Shown here: positions 42,339-54,124 of the stretch, in pieces
Layout: every line of letters begins with the position of its first letter
How positions within the stretch are numbered: the first letter of the stretch is position 1
Origin: Prorocentrum cordatum
Lineage: Eukaryota > Sar > Dinophyceae > Prorocentrales > Prorocentraceae
Length of the DNA stretch: 64,000 nt
Reading direction: 5' to 3'
Assembly: GCA_963575745.1 (NCBI GenBank)
Contig: CAUYUJ010014612.1
Span: 153,501-217,500, forward strand
Translations under genes and position numbers: made by a program
The notes under the pieces: model-generated
Told to the model about the DNA's origin: nothing
The model's database searches: none
The model's input: the letters and a program-made list of their open reading frames with translations, nothing else

Positions 42339-42600
42339 ACTGCCGGGACGGCGGGTCCCTTCTCAATAGATGGGGTCGGAGTATTCCAGGTCTCTTATTT
42401 ACCGACCCCCCCTTAACAAACAGGACCCCCCTCCAAATGCGCCCTATTATCCCGGCCCTTTCTCTTCGACGTGGCGCCTCAATGAAACGGACCCCCTAAG
42501 CTCCAATCCACAGAAAGCGGCCTAATAAACCAGACCCTCCCAATTACAAAATAAACGCCTTCAAAAACTGGATCCGTGGGGCGATCAATAAGGGATTTGG

Positions 42601-42820
42601 AGTAGATGGGGTCGGAGGATCGCGCCGCATCGCCGATAGATCACCGATGCGGCTTGATGTGCAGCCCGATTTGCTTCACGTCGCCGTCGCCGATGCAGCC
42701 CCGAAGTCGCCGGTGCATCGCCGATGCATCGCCGATGCATCGTCGATGCATCGCCGATGCATCGCCGATGTATCGGCGATGTATCGGCGATGAGGCGCGA
42801 TCTTCCTACCCCATCTACTC
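42601..42820. mobile_element. MITE-like foldback with an internal 12-mer palindromic array
   Basis: Arms 42601-42637 and 42783-42820 are inverted copies (AGTAGATGGGGT..GGA..ATCGCGCC..ATCGCCGAT). Between them, GCATCGCCGAT is repeated about eight times and is itself near-palindromic around ATGCAT. Confidence 0.8.
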
Positions 42821-42899
42821 GAACCCCATCGAGGAGGCCTCTAACCTGGCATTGTGTCAACGTAGACTACGGTACGATCCGTTTTCATTTTCAAAATCA

Positions 42900-43190
42900 A
42901 AGTCTTGCGAAGATCTCCCCTGGAATCTCCGGTAGCGGTGCGGGGGCCCCGTTCCGATCTCCGGCAGCAGACCCCCTTGGCGAAATCTCCGGCGAAATCT
43001 TCGCGAAGCGTAATCTCTGGCGAAATCTCCAGCGAAATCTCAGGGAAGCGGAATCTCTGGCGAAATCTCCGGGCCATCCCGCCTGGCCGAGAATCGCCAC
43101 AAACGGAATCTATTAGAATGCCCCACGCGTGGAATCCGACTGAAAACCTCTACAAAAGGAATCCTAATGTAATCGCCCACGCAAGGATTT
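42900..43190. repeat. GGCGAAATCTC minisatellite and direct-repeat segment
   Basis: GGCGAAATCTCCGGCGAAATCT-type units to about 43075. Then CCGACTG-AAACCTCTACAAAAG and CGCCCACGCAAGGATTTTTTT, which recur in direct orientation at 44128-44205. Confidence 0.7.
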
Positions 43191-45570
43191 TTTTGTAACT
43201 TCCCCAGACGAACATGAAGTATTGATATTGATAGTTCTCCAGATTTCCAGGTTGTCCTGTTCTTCCGCGCGGGCTCCAGGGACGAATGGTCGAGCGCATT
43301 CCGTCGCGCAGTATCTTTGCGTGATATTCGCGGTGTATTTTTCGCGCATCGGAGCGCCCTTGAAGATTCCAAGCTGCATGCTGTGTTGCTCTTGGGCAGT
43401 CCGCGAGTCGCAGCTGCCGTGGCGCTGTTTTCGGAGTGGCCCCTTCGAGTGCTGTTCGCGAGCGCAACGCGCGGCGCGCGCTGCGCCCAATCGCGCGCGG
43501 CGCGGCGCGTGAATCAGCCGGCCGCGCCCGTCGGACCGCCCGGATATTATTTCTGGATTGATGAATGTGTCAGACAGCGCTTCCGCTTTTTTCGCGCAGG
43601 CGGTTTCGGAATTTTTCAACAAGGAGCCCGGAAATTTTCAAAACACAATTTTGAGAGGTGGAATGCGCCCGCCGCACAGGACATCTGAAGAATTGTGAAA
43701 CCCGGAGTTTTTCAAAATGGATTCTGGAATTTTCCAAAATCGATCCCGGAATATTTTCAAAAACGATTCTGGCATTTTTCACAAAAAGTAGGCCGGACGT
43801 GTTGAAACATGTTCCCGGATTTGTTCACCTTTACCCCCGGGGAATTTTTCTGAGGCGCGTGTGATTTGCCTTGCCAGGTCTTGGGAAATCCGCCGAGGCG
43901 CGCGGTGCGCGGCGGCGGGCGATGGGACGTTGCGCCACCGTCCCCCCCGCGCTCGGCAACGAGAAGGGGGGTCAGCAACTGCCTGGCGACCAGTCGATTG
44001 CGAATGGGTGACCGACCAGCGGCGCCAGCCAGAGTAGACAATACTCGACGCAAAGTGTACCCCGCGCGAAGGCTGTCAGAAATCCTGGAATCTCCGGAAC
44101 GTATCAATAGCACGCTGTGTCACTAGATTCTTCTCGGGAATCCGATTGTAATCTTCCACAAAAGAAACCTTATGGTAAAATCCCCCGCACAAGGAGTCTT
44201 TTTAAACCGAAGCCGCGCTAAGTTGCACCTAGAACATTTGCATCTGGCACCTAGAACCAGTCCGTCTTCGGGCCAACTGGCCTCGACGTAGCGCGGCCCT
44301 GAGCCGATGAGGACTTACCTTCCCCTGTTGTTGTATTGTTTCCATATTGGAACCGTATTGGGACATAGTGGGGCCACAGGTGTCATATTTGAGTCATTGT
44401 ATCATCTCGGGGTCGACTCGGCGTCACGTGGTGTTTCTGGCTCCGTCTTAACGCCACAAGAGCTTGTATTGGGGTCGTGTCGGGGTTCGTATGGGTTCCC
44501 GTGGGGTTATTTTGGATTCACGGATTCGCTCGGGAACTACACTTGGGCCACGAAGTTGGGGTCATCACGTGCTCTTGTTGGGGTCGTCTTGGGACCGTCG
44601 CTGGGTCACGGTGGATCGCGATTTTGTCATGGAGTCATATTGGTGTCGCGCTAGGGTCCAGGGGCCACCCCAGACCACGGTGTCACGTGAAGGTCGCCTT
44701 GGGATCGCATTGCGGTCGCGGGCCGCGACGAACCTCCCTCCTGCTCACCATCCTGTGCGGCAGGGGGGGCAGCCAAGCAGCGTGATCACCGGCTGGCGGC
44801 GTGGGATCGGTGTTCTGACCGTGGTGACAACATCGATGCTTGTGAGGGTCGCAGGGCGTCCAGCGCGTGTGAGTAGTGCCAGGATGGCCACGTGGTTAAG
44901 GGGCGGGGAAAACGAAAAAGGGACCCAGGAAGGATGGCCAGCGAGGGGGGCGAGGAGGAGGAGGCGGAGGAGGAGCAGCAAGTAGGAGGAAAGGGAGGAG
45001 GAAACGGAGGACGACAATACATATGGATACACTAGGAGGAGCAGGGGGAGGATGAGGGGGCGGGGCAGGAAGTGGACGAAGACGAGGGGCAACAGGGAAA
45101 CGAGAGGTTAGAGGAGGGAAGGATTCAGACTTGAAGGAGCGGGGAAGCATGAAGAGGCTGAGGACGAAGACAAATTGGCAAGTTGTTGCTTGCCCCCGAG
45201 GTACCCGGCGGCCTCAGGAGGCCTCAGAAGACCCGCGGAGACCCACGGGGCGTCGATGCTGCCTCTGCCGCTGCTGCCAGATGCTGCCTCTGCCCCTACT
45301 GTTGCAGCTGTACTTTTCGCCGTTGCTGTTTCTTTTGGCGCTGGCTTCGCGCTCCGGCGCCCCTCTCGTTGGGATGGGGCGCCGCGGGTCGACGACCGAG
45401 GTGCAAGGACCGAACGTCGCGGATTGAACATCGCGGGCCGAAGATCGAGGAATGAACGTCGCAGATCGAGCATCGAGGGTCGAATCCCACCGGCCCTGTA
45501 AAGCGTGAGGTGATCCAGTTAGGGAGCTCACTCGTCCTTCTCCAGCAGCCCCTTTCCCTGCCCTTTCCCT
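43191..45570. other. No gene; short-period repeats
   Basis: GATTCTGGAATTTTTCAAAA-like repeats (43610-43800), the second copy of the CAAAAGAAACCTTA/CGCACAAGGAGTC segment (44128-44205) and a TGGGGTC-based degenerate minisatellite (44340-44720). GGAGGA tracts at 44940-45060. Confidence 0.5.
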
Positions 45571-45574
45571 TAGA

Positions 45575-45770
45575 CCCCGCTGCGAAAGCCTTGCAATATC
45601 TTGCAAAGCCCCCCATGCAAGGCCCCCGCGAAGACCATGCACTAGCTTGCAAAGATCATGCAACGACTCTTGCAATACCCTGCAAACCAGGCCCCGCAAT
45701 ACCTTGCAAAGACCCTCCTTGAATACCCTGCAACGATGACAGCGCAACGCCCCGCAATGGCCCTGCAATC
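45575..45770. repeat. TGCAATACCCTGCAAAGACC minisatellite
   Basis: About ten imperfect 18-20-bp units alternating TTGCAATA and TTGCAAAG. Confidence 0.8.
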
Positions 45771-45998
45771 CCACAAGCCCTCCGGGCGTGGGTCGTTGAA
45801 AGGATTCTTTCTTCCAGCCCCTGAATACAATACAAACAGGTGGCACGTCTCGCACGTGCCCAAGCCCCGAGAGGGCCCCCAAAGGGCCTCAAGAGTGACC
45901 AAGAAGATTCCAAGAGGGCCCGGGAAGCTTTGGGAGAGCCCCAAGGGGACCCCGCAATGACCTCCACGAGGGCCCCAAGAGCCCCCCCCCCCCCCGAC

Positions 45999-46323
45999 GG
46001 ATGCTACAACAGGCGTGTGCGTTCGCGTGCGTTGTAACATCCGGTGGGGGGCCGCTTGGGGCCCTCCTGGGGGCCTCTGGAGGCGGTGGCGGGGCCCGCA
46101 GAAGAGGTCCAATAGGGCCTCGGCAAGGGCCCAAGAGGGCCCCAAAATGACACCCGACGGATGCTACAAACATCGGGGTGCGTTGTGGCATCCGTTGGGC
46201 GCCCTCTTTGGAACATTTTTGGGGCCCTCTTGAACTCCCACTCGTGCGCTCTGAACGCGCGGGGGGGGGTCTGCAGAGGGGCGACCGACGGATGTTACAA
46301 CATGGGGATGGTTTGTAGCATCC
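45999..46323. repeat. Three spaced copies of a GGATGCTACAAC hairpin
   Basis: Hairpins at 45999-46042 (GGATGCTACAAC / GTTGTAACATCC), 46159-46193 and 46290-46323. Each is preceded by GAC and followed by G-TTGGG or GGTGGG, and they lie 160 and 131 bp apart within GGGCCCC-rich spacer. One covarying change (GCTAC versus GTTAC) is present. Confidence 0.85.
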
Positions 46324-46329
46324 GTTGGG

Positions 46330-48110
46330 GACCGTGTTGGAGCCCTCTGAAGGCCCCCCGAAAGCACATTGAAGGGCCGTGGAGGGCACCGAGAACTCCT
46401 CTTGGGGCCCCAAGAGGGCGCCGAGAGAGCCTCAAGAGGGCCCAACGACCTGTTACGAACAAGGCCTTGTTTTCGGCAGGATGTTGGCCCTTCTTGGAAC
46501 CCTCTTCAGGCCCGCCGAGACCGCGCTGGAGTGGCCCTAAGACAGTTCCAAGATGGCCGACAGCGCTCCCAAAGAAGGCCCCGAAAGGGCCGTAGGGACA
46601 TCCACGTGGGCTTCTCGTGCACGGCAATTGTTGTAAACGACCGCTCTTGTATATGACGCGTCTTGTAAGCGACTATTATAATAAATGGCCCCATCGGATC
46701 CGGAACAGGCCCGACCATTCACGATTTGTTTTCAGATGTCTCTGCCGGAGGCCCTTTGGCCAGCACCCCCATCAGGCTTCTGGGCGCAGCTGGTCTACAG
46801 CGTTTGCTCTTCCATCGCCCCTCTCCCCCTTTGTGGATGGGTTTACCCCTCCCTCTCCCCCTCTCCCCCTGGGACTGGACGGAGGGGCGGGGAGGCGCTG
46901 GAACGTCCAAAATGAATCTAAGATGGCCCTAGAAAGCCCAAGATGACATCCAGGGTGGGTTAAGATGGTTCAATATTGTTTCCAATATGCTACAAAATGC
47001 CCGAAGATCGCCCCAAGACGGGTTCAAATGGCTTTGGGGCCTTCAGAGGACGCCCCCAACAGGCCACAATCTTTCCCAAACCTAGATGTAATCGGTGTTG
47101 TTTGAGTTCTCGTCTTGTCGCTCCTAGCCTCAAGAAGGTTCCAACGTGGCCCAAGGCCCAGGAGAGTTCCAAGACAACTCCAAGAGCGCCCTAAGAGCCT
47201 AAGAGGGCCCCAAGAGGCGATTACAGTGGCTCTCGAGGCGCAGGGAAAATTACCCCCCCCCGCCCCCTGCGTGATCAACACATGCTTTGAACACCACGTT
47301 GGCTTCAAATGATGTTTGCTTTTCGGAGGTATAGTTGGGAGGCTTGTGGCGCAAGCGGGCTCCGACATGGCCCCATATGCTTCATGATGATACCAAAGAT
47401 GGCGCAACATTGCCTCCAATAGACTTTGCCGTTCTAGGACGGGTGCAACTGGCTTTGGGGCTTCGCCAGGGCGCCCCCGAGAGGCCCAAGTCCTTCCCAA
47501 ACCTGGATCAAATCAGTGAGCTCGGCTTTTTTTTCGCAAGCTCGCTTCCGATAGCCCATATTTCAAGATGTCTCCAAGAGGGCCCAAGGGAGGCCCGAGA
47601 CGGGCCCAAGGGGCCTCCGAGACAGCCCCAGGAGCGCCCAAGAGTGCACCAAGAGGCGATCACGAGAAACCCAAACCCTTCCGCTAACCTCAAGCACATG
47701 AATGAAATGTGTCTTCTCGCCTGTCCGCCCCCGATGCGGCTCTGAAGCCCCAATATGGCTCCACGGTGACCTAAGAGGGCCCAAAAGAGAGGCCCATGAT
47801 GGCCTCACGACGACCCCAAGAGCGTCCCACGAGGCGACTCTGGAGGCTCAAGAAGGGCAGCGCTGATTGAGGGCCCCTACTTCCGAGATCGATATCCTCC
47901 AATATGGCCCCAGAAAGGCATCCACGGCCTATCAAAAAGCCACGGTATTGCCCCGAGAAGCGCCCAAGAGGCCCCAAGAGGCCCCCAAGACACCAAACAG
48001 GCCCCATAAGAGCCCCCCCGTCCCAGAGGCACCTAAATATGTCCAACGAGGCCCCCGGGACCGCCAAGAGAGGCCCCCAAGACGCCCCAAGAGGCTTCCA
48101 CGGAATGCCC
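46330..48110. repeat. Diffuse CCCCAAGAGGGCCC minisatellite
   Basis: Loose 13-20-bp units built from GGCCC-AAGAGG, interspersed with unique sequence. Two CATGAATGAAATGTG/CTCGC-TCCGA-type segments (47,500-47,560 and 47,695-47,750) suggest larger duplications. Same motif as the array hit by the Copia element and, in reverse orientation, as 62.0-64.0 kb. Confidence 0.65.
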
Positions 48111-48139
48111 AAACTATTTCCCTACAAGAAGCGTATGTC

Positions 48140-48250
48140 CCTCATGTTCGCCCTCCTCTTCCTCCTCCTCCTCCTCCTCCTCATTCTCCTCCTCCTCCTC
48201 CTTCTCCTCCTCCTCCGCCTCCTCCTCCTCCTCCTCCTCCTCCTCTATGC
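48140..48250. repeat. (CTC)n/(TCC)n microsatellite
   Basis: CTCCTC run with CTTCTC and CGCCTC interruptions. Confidence 0.95.
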
Positions 48251-48731
48251 GCGCGCGTGTCCGCACAAATGTGGTACAAACCGCGGGATCCAATCGACGC
48301 GGTGCAATTGGACGCAATTTTCGATTGGCAACATGTGTTATGCATTGAATTTGATGCGGGCTATGATCTGCAAGATATATTGTAATGTGATGTTTTGACT
48401 TATGGTGCGCCATTGGTTGGATGTGATGTACATGTGTGATATGTGCGCGGTCCAGAGTGTAACATTCGTCATCGCCACGTCGTCATCGGCGCGTCGTCAT
48501 CGCAACCAATCCATCGCACGCCATCGCGCCATCATCATCATCACATCTGCGGTGCGTCATCATCATCACGCCATCATCGCCACGACGTCATCATTGCGTC
48601 ATGGATTACGTATTCATCTCCTCGCCCAAATAATGGCCACGCCGTCATGAGAATCACGTGAATAACCAAACTGGTTTGATTTTGCGCATTGAGCACGAAT
48701 TCGTCGATCTAGCCTTGGAAACCCACCGATT

Positions 48732-48978
48732 CCAATGAGGCTGACCCCCCTGAGGAGGGGGGGGGTCAGCTTCATTGGAGTCGGCGGGGCTGGAAGGCCA
48801 GAGCGATCGACTCTTGCGTCCGGCACAGAAACCACTGAGGAACACCCCCCGTGGGGAGGGGGGGTCCGCCTCATTGGTTTCTGCTCCGAACGCAAGAGTC
48901 GATCGCTGTGGCCTTGCAGTCCCGCCGTCTCCAATAAGGCTGACCCCCAAGGGGGAAGGGAGGGGTCAGCCTCATCGG
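48732..48978. repeat. Cluster of three nested hairpins
   Basis: Stems 48732-48750/48760-48778 (CCAATGAGGCTGACCCCCC), 48828-48850/48859-48881, and 48931-48948/48961-48978. The second is itself enclosed by a further inverted pair, GAGCGATCGACTCTTGCGT (about 48801-48819) and ACGCAAGAGTCGATCGCT (48889-48906). Confidence 0.85.
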
Positions 48979-49689
48979 ATTCTCTCCCAAGACTTGCGCT
49001 CCGCCCACCAGTCCTCCCGGAAGGCCCTCCCGGGACATTTGCGGCGGCGTCCGCGGCCAAACCGGCAACATGCTCATGGCAGTCCCGGGTCTCCGCTGTA
49101 GTGACCTTGGGGGGTTGTAGCAGTTAGCGGACTTAGCAAGTCATGCGTTGAAACTTATAACTTTCGCTAAATGGATGCAACTTAGATGCAAGTACATGCA
49201 TGTTGGCGCGCAACCGATGCATGCTCAGCTGCAAAATGCGTTTTTCTTTTATTGCGCGAGGCGCGCAGCGAGCCACGTCCACACATTGCTCAGGAGAGGA
49301 GAAAACACAGACACAATTAATCGTCGATTCCCAGGAAAATATAGCAAAATATGGGAAGTGGGGGGAAGACAGAAACCTAGAACATATGGGAAAATATGGG
49401 GAATATGTTTATTTGTGTGTATTTATTTGTGTGTCCTGGGGCCCCTTCAATTGCGAGTGCACAGTGTCATGCGTCGCTGCGCACAAGAAGCCAGTCGGCA
49501 GCTCACGCGACTGGTTACCACTTGAACATAGCAGGCACCATCGCCGCTGATCCGCCCCCATTTCGCCCGCATGCTCTGCAAGGTTTCGAATCCTTAGCGA
49601 AGCCACAAGGGACGGTCCACGCATCGCAAGTTTCCACCATGCATCTTCACGGTCGCACGTGTGCAAGTGCGGACATCTGCTTGCATATG

Positions 49690-50047
49690 ACACGCCCGTA
49701 CAGTAAGGGTGGCCATGGTATCGAAACTTTGCAAATGCTCCCGCCATGGGGGTGGCGATGTCGGTCGAATGCGCCCGCTGCGCATCGTCGTCGCTTGGTG
49801 CAATGGTGACCGCGCCGAGCCGGTCATCGTAATGAGTGATGTCCCAGACAGATACAAGCGACACCATCGTTCCACTAAGTGCAGCGTGAAACCACACCTC
49901 CCCCACCGCCTTGTCATTTCCACGAGAACGCAACACGATGTCACGAGACCGGCAGGCCGACGGCGACGACACGCGAACCCTCAGAGCCGTGGTCGCGGAG
50001 CCCTGCGGGAGACGATGTCCGACCTTCTCCTTAAGGAAGGCGTGCAT
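49690..50047 (-). pseudogene. Gene C exon 4: C-terminal region of a transposase-like protein
   Basis: Peptide contains SRDIVLRSRGNDKAVGEVWFHA and VSLVSVWDITHY, a beta-rich module that I associate from memory with the C-terminus of a multi-copy dinoflagellate transposase-like family. The same frame runs on to 49409 without motifs. Confidence 0.4.
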
Positions 50048-50089
50048 CTTCTTAGGCGCCGCCCTGGAGCAAGTGCGGCGAGCAATCGA

Positions 50090-50486
50090 ATACGTCGGTG
50101 CTACGCAAGTTTGCTAAATGCAAGCATGTGACCTCGGACGACAGGCTCCTTTCTGAAGCTACCAGCTGGCGCATCTCATTGCAAAACCGTATCCGAACCC
50201 CGTGCTTTCTCTCGTATACAAAGCACGAAAGAAGGTATCCAAACTTGAGCAGCTGCCTCGGAACATGGAGCAACCAACGAAACTTCGGTGTCACGGATTC
50301 CTGCCATTGGGCTGCTTCACAGTCATGTAGAAACGCGTTCGTCCTGTCCCTGAAACCGTCGGCAGACGCGCGGCCGGATGCTGCAGTTTCGATGCACCAC
50401 GCCAAATCACACAAACGAGTAAACGCGACGCACTCCACGCGTGCGACCCCCATAGGCAATCTAATTTTCCTTACATAAGTATACAT
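50090..50486 (-). pseudogene. Gene C exon 3: PKFRWLLHVPRQL...FVYERKH region
   Basis: The peptide (FTRLCDLAWCIETA, then TPKFRWLLHVPRQL and LLSCFVYERKH) has the shape of the late catalytic region of tnp2/CACTA-like DDE transposases, where a conserved PK-H---H-P segment is followed by a basic, catalytic-Glu-containing helix (E of YERKH). Moderate GC here makes the open frame meaningful. Confidence 0.45.
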
Positions 50487-50877
50487 CAGTCACAACAAAG
50501 ACAATGCCTCACTCGCCTGGCACTTAAACGCTTTCGCCTTGCCGTTGGCTGCCCCGCGGCCTTTCTGGAAAAGCTTGGCCAAGCTATCAGCGCCGCAATG
50601 CGCGCGGGGCAGAGACCGCAGCCCGATGTATCTTTCGGAACAGGAGTATGTGTTGGAGAGCCCAGCATTCTTACAACCCGCAAGGCAGAGGTGTGCACAA
50701 ATGTTAAAGATGCCACAAATACAGAATGCGTGCGTCAAGTCGTGGCACTATTGTCCAACAGGCGAGATCATGCGCTCCAGCTGCGGGTCTAGCAGCGAGT
50801 TCTGCACGTTGTGCTTGAAACCGAATGCTTGCCCGCGGATCCAGGAGGGGGCGAATGGGCAGCGCTCAGTCACCTCC

Positions 50878-51418
50878 TCACCTTCCCAATGCCTCTTCCT
50901 TCCCCTTCGTCATCTTCCCAGCCGTCTCACCTTCCTCCTTCGAAATTGCGGGTTCCCTGCAGGTCGTAAAATCTGCGTCGGCGTCCGTCGCGTGGAGCCC
51001 CGCCAACCTCCGCGCGTTCCCCTTGGCGCCCTCATTCGTCGCAAAACCGATGTTGCGCTCGCGCGCGCCATCTGTCCCCGGCAAGGCCACTCCCTCGCCG
51101 TCGATTAGCGAGCTGCCCATCGCAATCGCACTGCGGCAAAGCATGCAACAGATAGTGCCAGCACCACTTTAAATATGCCAGTACTTCTGCGCGCCGCCGT
51201 CTTGAAGGACCACCCCGAGTTTGCAGCGCAGCCCGGCGCCAGGTCCCCATGCAACGCCCGTCGCGTTCAGCGAACAATCTGATCTGCAGAACGCATTTGT
51301 AATCAACAACTTGAATGCCTGCGCGTCTCCTGCATCGATGTATGCTGCGCGCTTTGACCTCAGAGCCCCACCGCACAACCAAATACCCCCTTGCGACATC
51401 ACCTCTGGCCCTTATTTC
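50878..51418 (-). pseudogene. Gene C exon 2, with an in-frame TAA
   Basis: Reads MSQGGIWLCGGALRSKRA, then RCKLGVVLQDGGAQKYWHI, a TAA at 51169-51171, and in the same frame SGAGTICCMLCRSAIA followed by a Lys/Glu-rich part to 50878. An aspartate (LQDGGAQK) followed by a CxxC pair matches the middle catalytic region of tnp2-like transposases. The stop makes this copy non-functional unless spliced out. A possible acceptor (AAATAAG) lies near 51420. Confidence 0.45.
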
Positions 51419-51529
51419 AAATTATCCCAGCTTGACCCGACCTAGGAGTTGGAGTTCCGACGAGAGCAAATTTAGTAGTAAGTGTAAACGCCGTTCTCCT
51501 CCGTCCCCTCATCGTCGCAGTGGCAGCAG

Positions 51530-52600
51530 TAGCGGTAGTATGAGTAGTAGCAGTAGTAGTAGTAGTAGTGGTAGTAGTAGTCGTAGTAGTAACAGTAGTA
51601 GTCGTAATAGTACAGGTTAATACCTACATCTGCGTCTAGACCTACATCCACATTTACACCTACAGCTACATCGACATGCACGCAGTCCCTTACATCGACA
51701 TCTACATATACACCTACACTCACATCTACATGTACATATACACCTACATCTACACCTACATGTACATCTACACCTACATCTACACCTACATCCACATTTA
51801 CATTTACACCTACATCGAAATCCACATATACGCTTTCGCAGTGGTTTTGCTGTTGCTTTGCATTGTATTTGCTATTGCTATTGCCTTTGCTTTTGCCTTT
51901 GCTTTTGCGTGTGCTTTGGTTTGCTGTTGCTGATGTTGCGTTGTCTTCGCTTTGATGCTATGCTTTGCTATGCTATGCTTTGCTGCGCTACGCTATGTTA
52001 TGCTATGCGATGCTGCGCTATGCTATGCTATGTTATGATCGGGTATGCTAGGGTATGCTAGGCTGTGCTATGTTATGCTAGGCTGTGCTATGCTTTGTCG
52101 CGCAATGTTATGCCATGCGATGCTATGCTACGATATGCTATGCTATGTTGCACTCTGCTATGCTAGGCTATGCTGTGCTGTGCTGTGCTGCGCGATCCCA
52201 TGCTATGCTATGCTATGTTGCGCTATGCTATGCGATGCTATGATATGCTGCGCTATGATATGCTGTGCTAGGCTATGGGTGCGCTATGCTATACTGCGCT
52301 ATGCTATGCTAGGATATGTTGCGCTGTGCAATGCTAAACTATGCTATGATATGCTATGTTATGGTATGCTGCATTATGTCATGTTATGTTATGATATGAA
52401 ATGTTGTGCTATCATATGATGCTCTATGATATGCTGCGCTATGCTATGAAATGTTATGATATGAAATTGCTGCGCTAAGCTAAGCTAGGCTAGGCCAAGC
52501 TAAGCTAGGCTAAGCTAAGCTAGGCTGGGCTCAGCTAAGCTAAGCTATGCTAAGTTAAGCTAGGCTAAGCTAAGATGAGATAAGCAAAGCTAAGCTAAGG
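51530..52600. repeat. Series of short tandem repeats inside gene C intron
   Basis: In order: AGT run (51536-51612), TACACCTACATC hexamer array (51620-51830), TTTGC-rich (51840-51945), ATGCT pentamer array with TATGCTATGC (51955-52470), and AAGCT/TAAGC pentamer array (52465-52600). The two pentamer arrays differ by one base per unit, and the switch is sharp. Confidence 0.95.
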
Positions 52601-52725
52601 GGGCGCAACTGGGGACCGCGGGGTGGATACTGGGGGAACCGCCCGGGGCGCTTTCCACTGCCCAGCCCTTTAAGCCCAGAGCGTAAGAACCCTCTTAGGC
52701 AGAGCCCAGGTAGGGAAAACTATAC

Positions 52726-53090
52726 ATAGGACATCCACATATCCTTGGAAATATTTCGAAACACTTTGTTACCTGGCGTTGCTTCGTCAACTGAGAATAT
52801 CAGCGACCACGGCCGCTCGAATGAGCACGGCCTCGACGCCGGTGCGCTCTGCATGAGGGCCCGCCAACTGCTGCATTGGCTGTGCGCGCCGCGCAGCAAC
52901 GCTCGGCTATTGACCACCGTAAACTTCGTTTCTGAATCAATGGCAGAACAAGTAATCTCTTGGAATAGCGTGCCATGCGGCGTCGCTTGGCTTATATCAG
53001 AGCCCCTAGCCACGCGGATATCCCTCCGCGGCGCCGAGAACGGCCCCCATGTGCGCTCGCGCAAGATCGCGGCCAATGCAGCGGCAGATA
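52726..53090 (-). pseudogene. Gene C exon 1: first catalytic region of a DDE transposase-like protein
   Basis: Peptide ends PWSLIFSVDEATPGNKVF, then SKDMWMSY, directly followed by GTATAG, a good 5' splice site (52720-52725). The pattern hydrophobic strand, DE, PGN, then a helix resembles the first catalytic aspartate strand of tnp2-like transposases and of a repeated dinoflagellate family I recall. Upstream the frame is closed by TGA at about 53095. The following intron (about 1.3 kb) is filled by tandem arrays. Confidence 0.45.
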
Positions 53091-53099
53091 CGTGAAATC

Positions 53100-54120
53100 A
53101 TTTCCGCCTCAACGACTTTATCATATTGAGCTTTTTTAGTTCTGGGCGACATGTCAGCGCTGAGCGAGCCCGCCCTTGGGCCGCAACGGCAACTGCGGGG
53201 CGCGGGAGTTCATGGTTTGGGGGGGGGGGGGGTGGGGGGGCGGGGGGGGGGCGCGAGCTTCGAAGCGCATGCATTGGCAGCAAGGCGATGGTGAACAACA
53301 TGGTGGGCACCCGTTGAAATGCAGCACACTTGCACCGTGGGCGCATTCACCGTCACACGCATGTATGACCACAACTGGCACCTCAAGGATTGCATTGCAG
53401 GCGCGCGCATGCGCAGTCACCCGCCCCTCTGCAGATAGTCCTGCAGTCGGACGCGCGCTTGAACGCATAGGTACATGCAGAGTGCACCTGCAGTCCTGAC
53501 CGCGCAATGCGCGCGCCGCTGCGGTCAGCTGCAATCGTCGACGCAGGGCGCGCGTGTAGTCCCAGTTGCACATGCGCTCGTCATTGCACCGTTCGTTCAT
53601 AGATTGCCCCCCCCCCCCCCCTCCCCCATTCCACCGCGGGCTCTTCGCCGTCGCGCCAACAATCCCCCCAAACCCGCCCATCGCGCCCGCGTGCCCTACC
53701 GCCCCCCCCCCATACCCTTCTTGAAAACTGGTGCCTTCGCCGACCGCATCCCTAAACTACGCAATCGCGCAATCGCGCCCCGCAGGCTGTGCGACAAGAC
53801 GTGCAACAGTGCAGCCGCAGCTGCATGCCCGAAAACAGCCACGCGTGCGATTGCAGCAGATGCTGCAGCGATTGGCATAACGCACGCGACAGACAGAATG
53901 CGAATGCGTCAGAAAATAACTTGCGGATAGACGCACCAAGGCGCGACCGCGCGGCAGATGATTTACACGGTGCCGTTTTCCATGGATGTTCCGACGCGAC
54001 GATCGCTTCCCGAATACTTCACGGCGAAAGATGCGAGCAATCGCAATCAATCTAGATTATGCGCATATAGTGCGATAGAACCCGCCAGCTCGTGCATCCA
54101 CACAGGGCGGGTGCGCAGCA
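53100..54120. other. Spacer between genes C and B; no call
   Basis: G run at 53218-53248, C runs at 53606-53625 and 53701-53711, and many TGCA/GCGCGC motifs. No protein-like frame on either strand. Confidence 0.5.
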
Positions 54121-54124
54121 TCAT

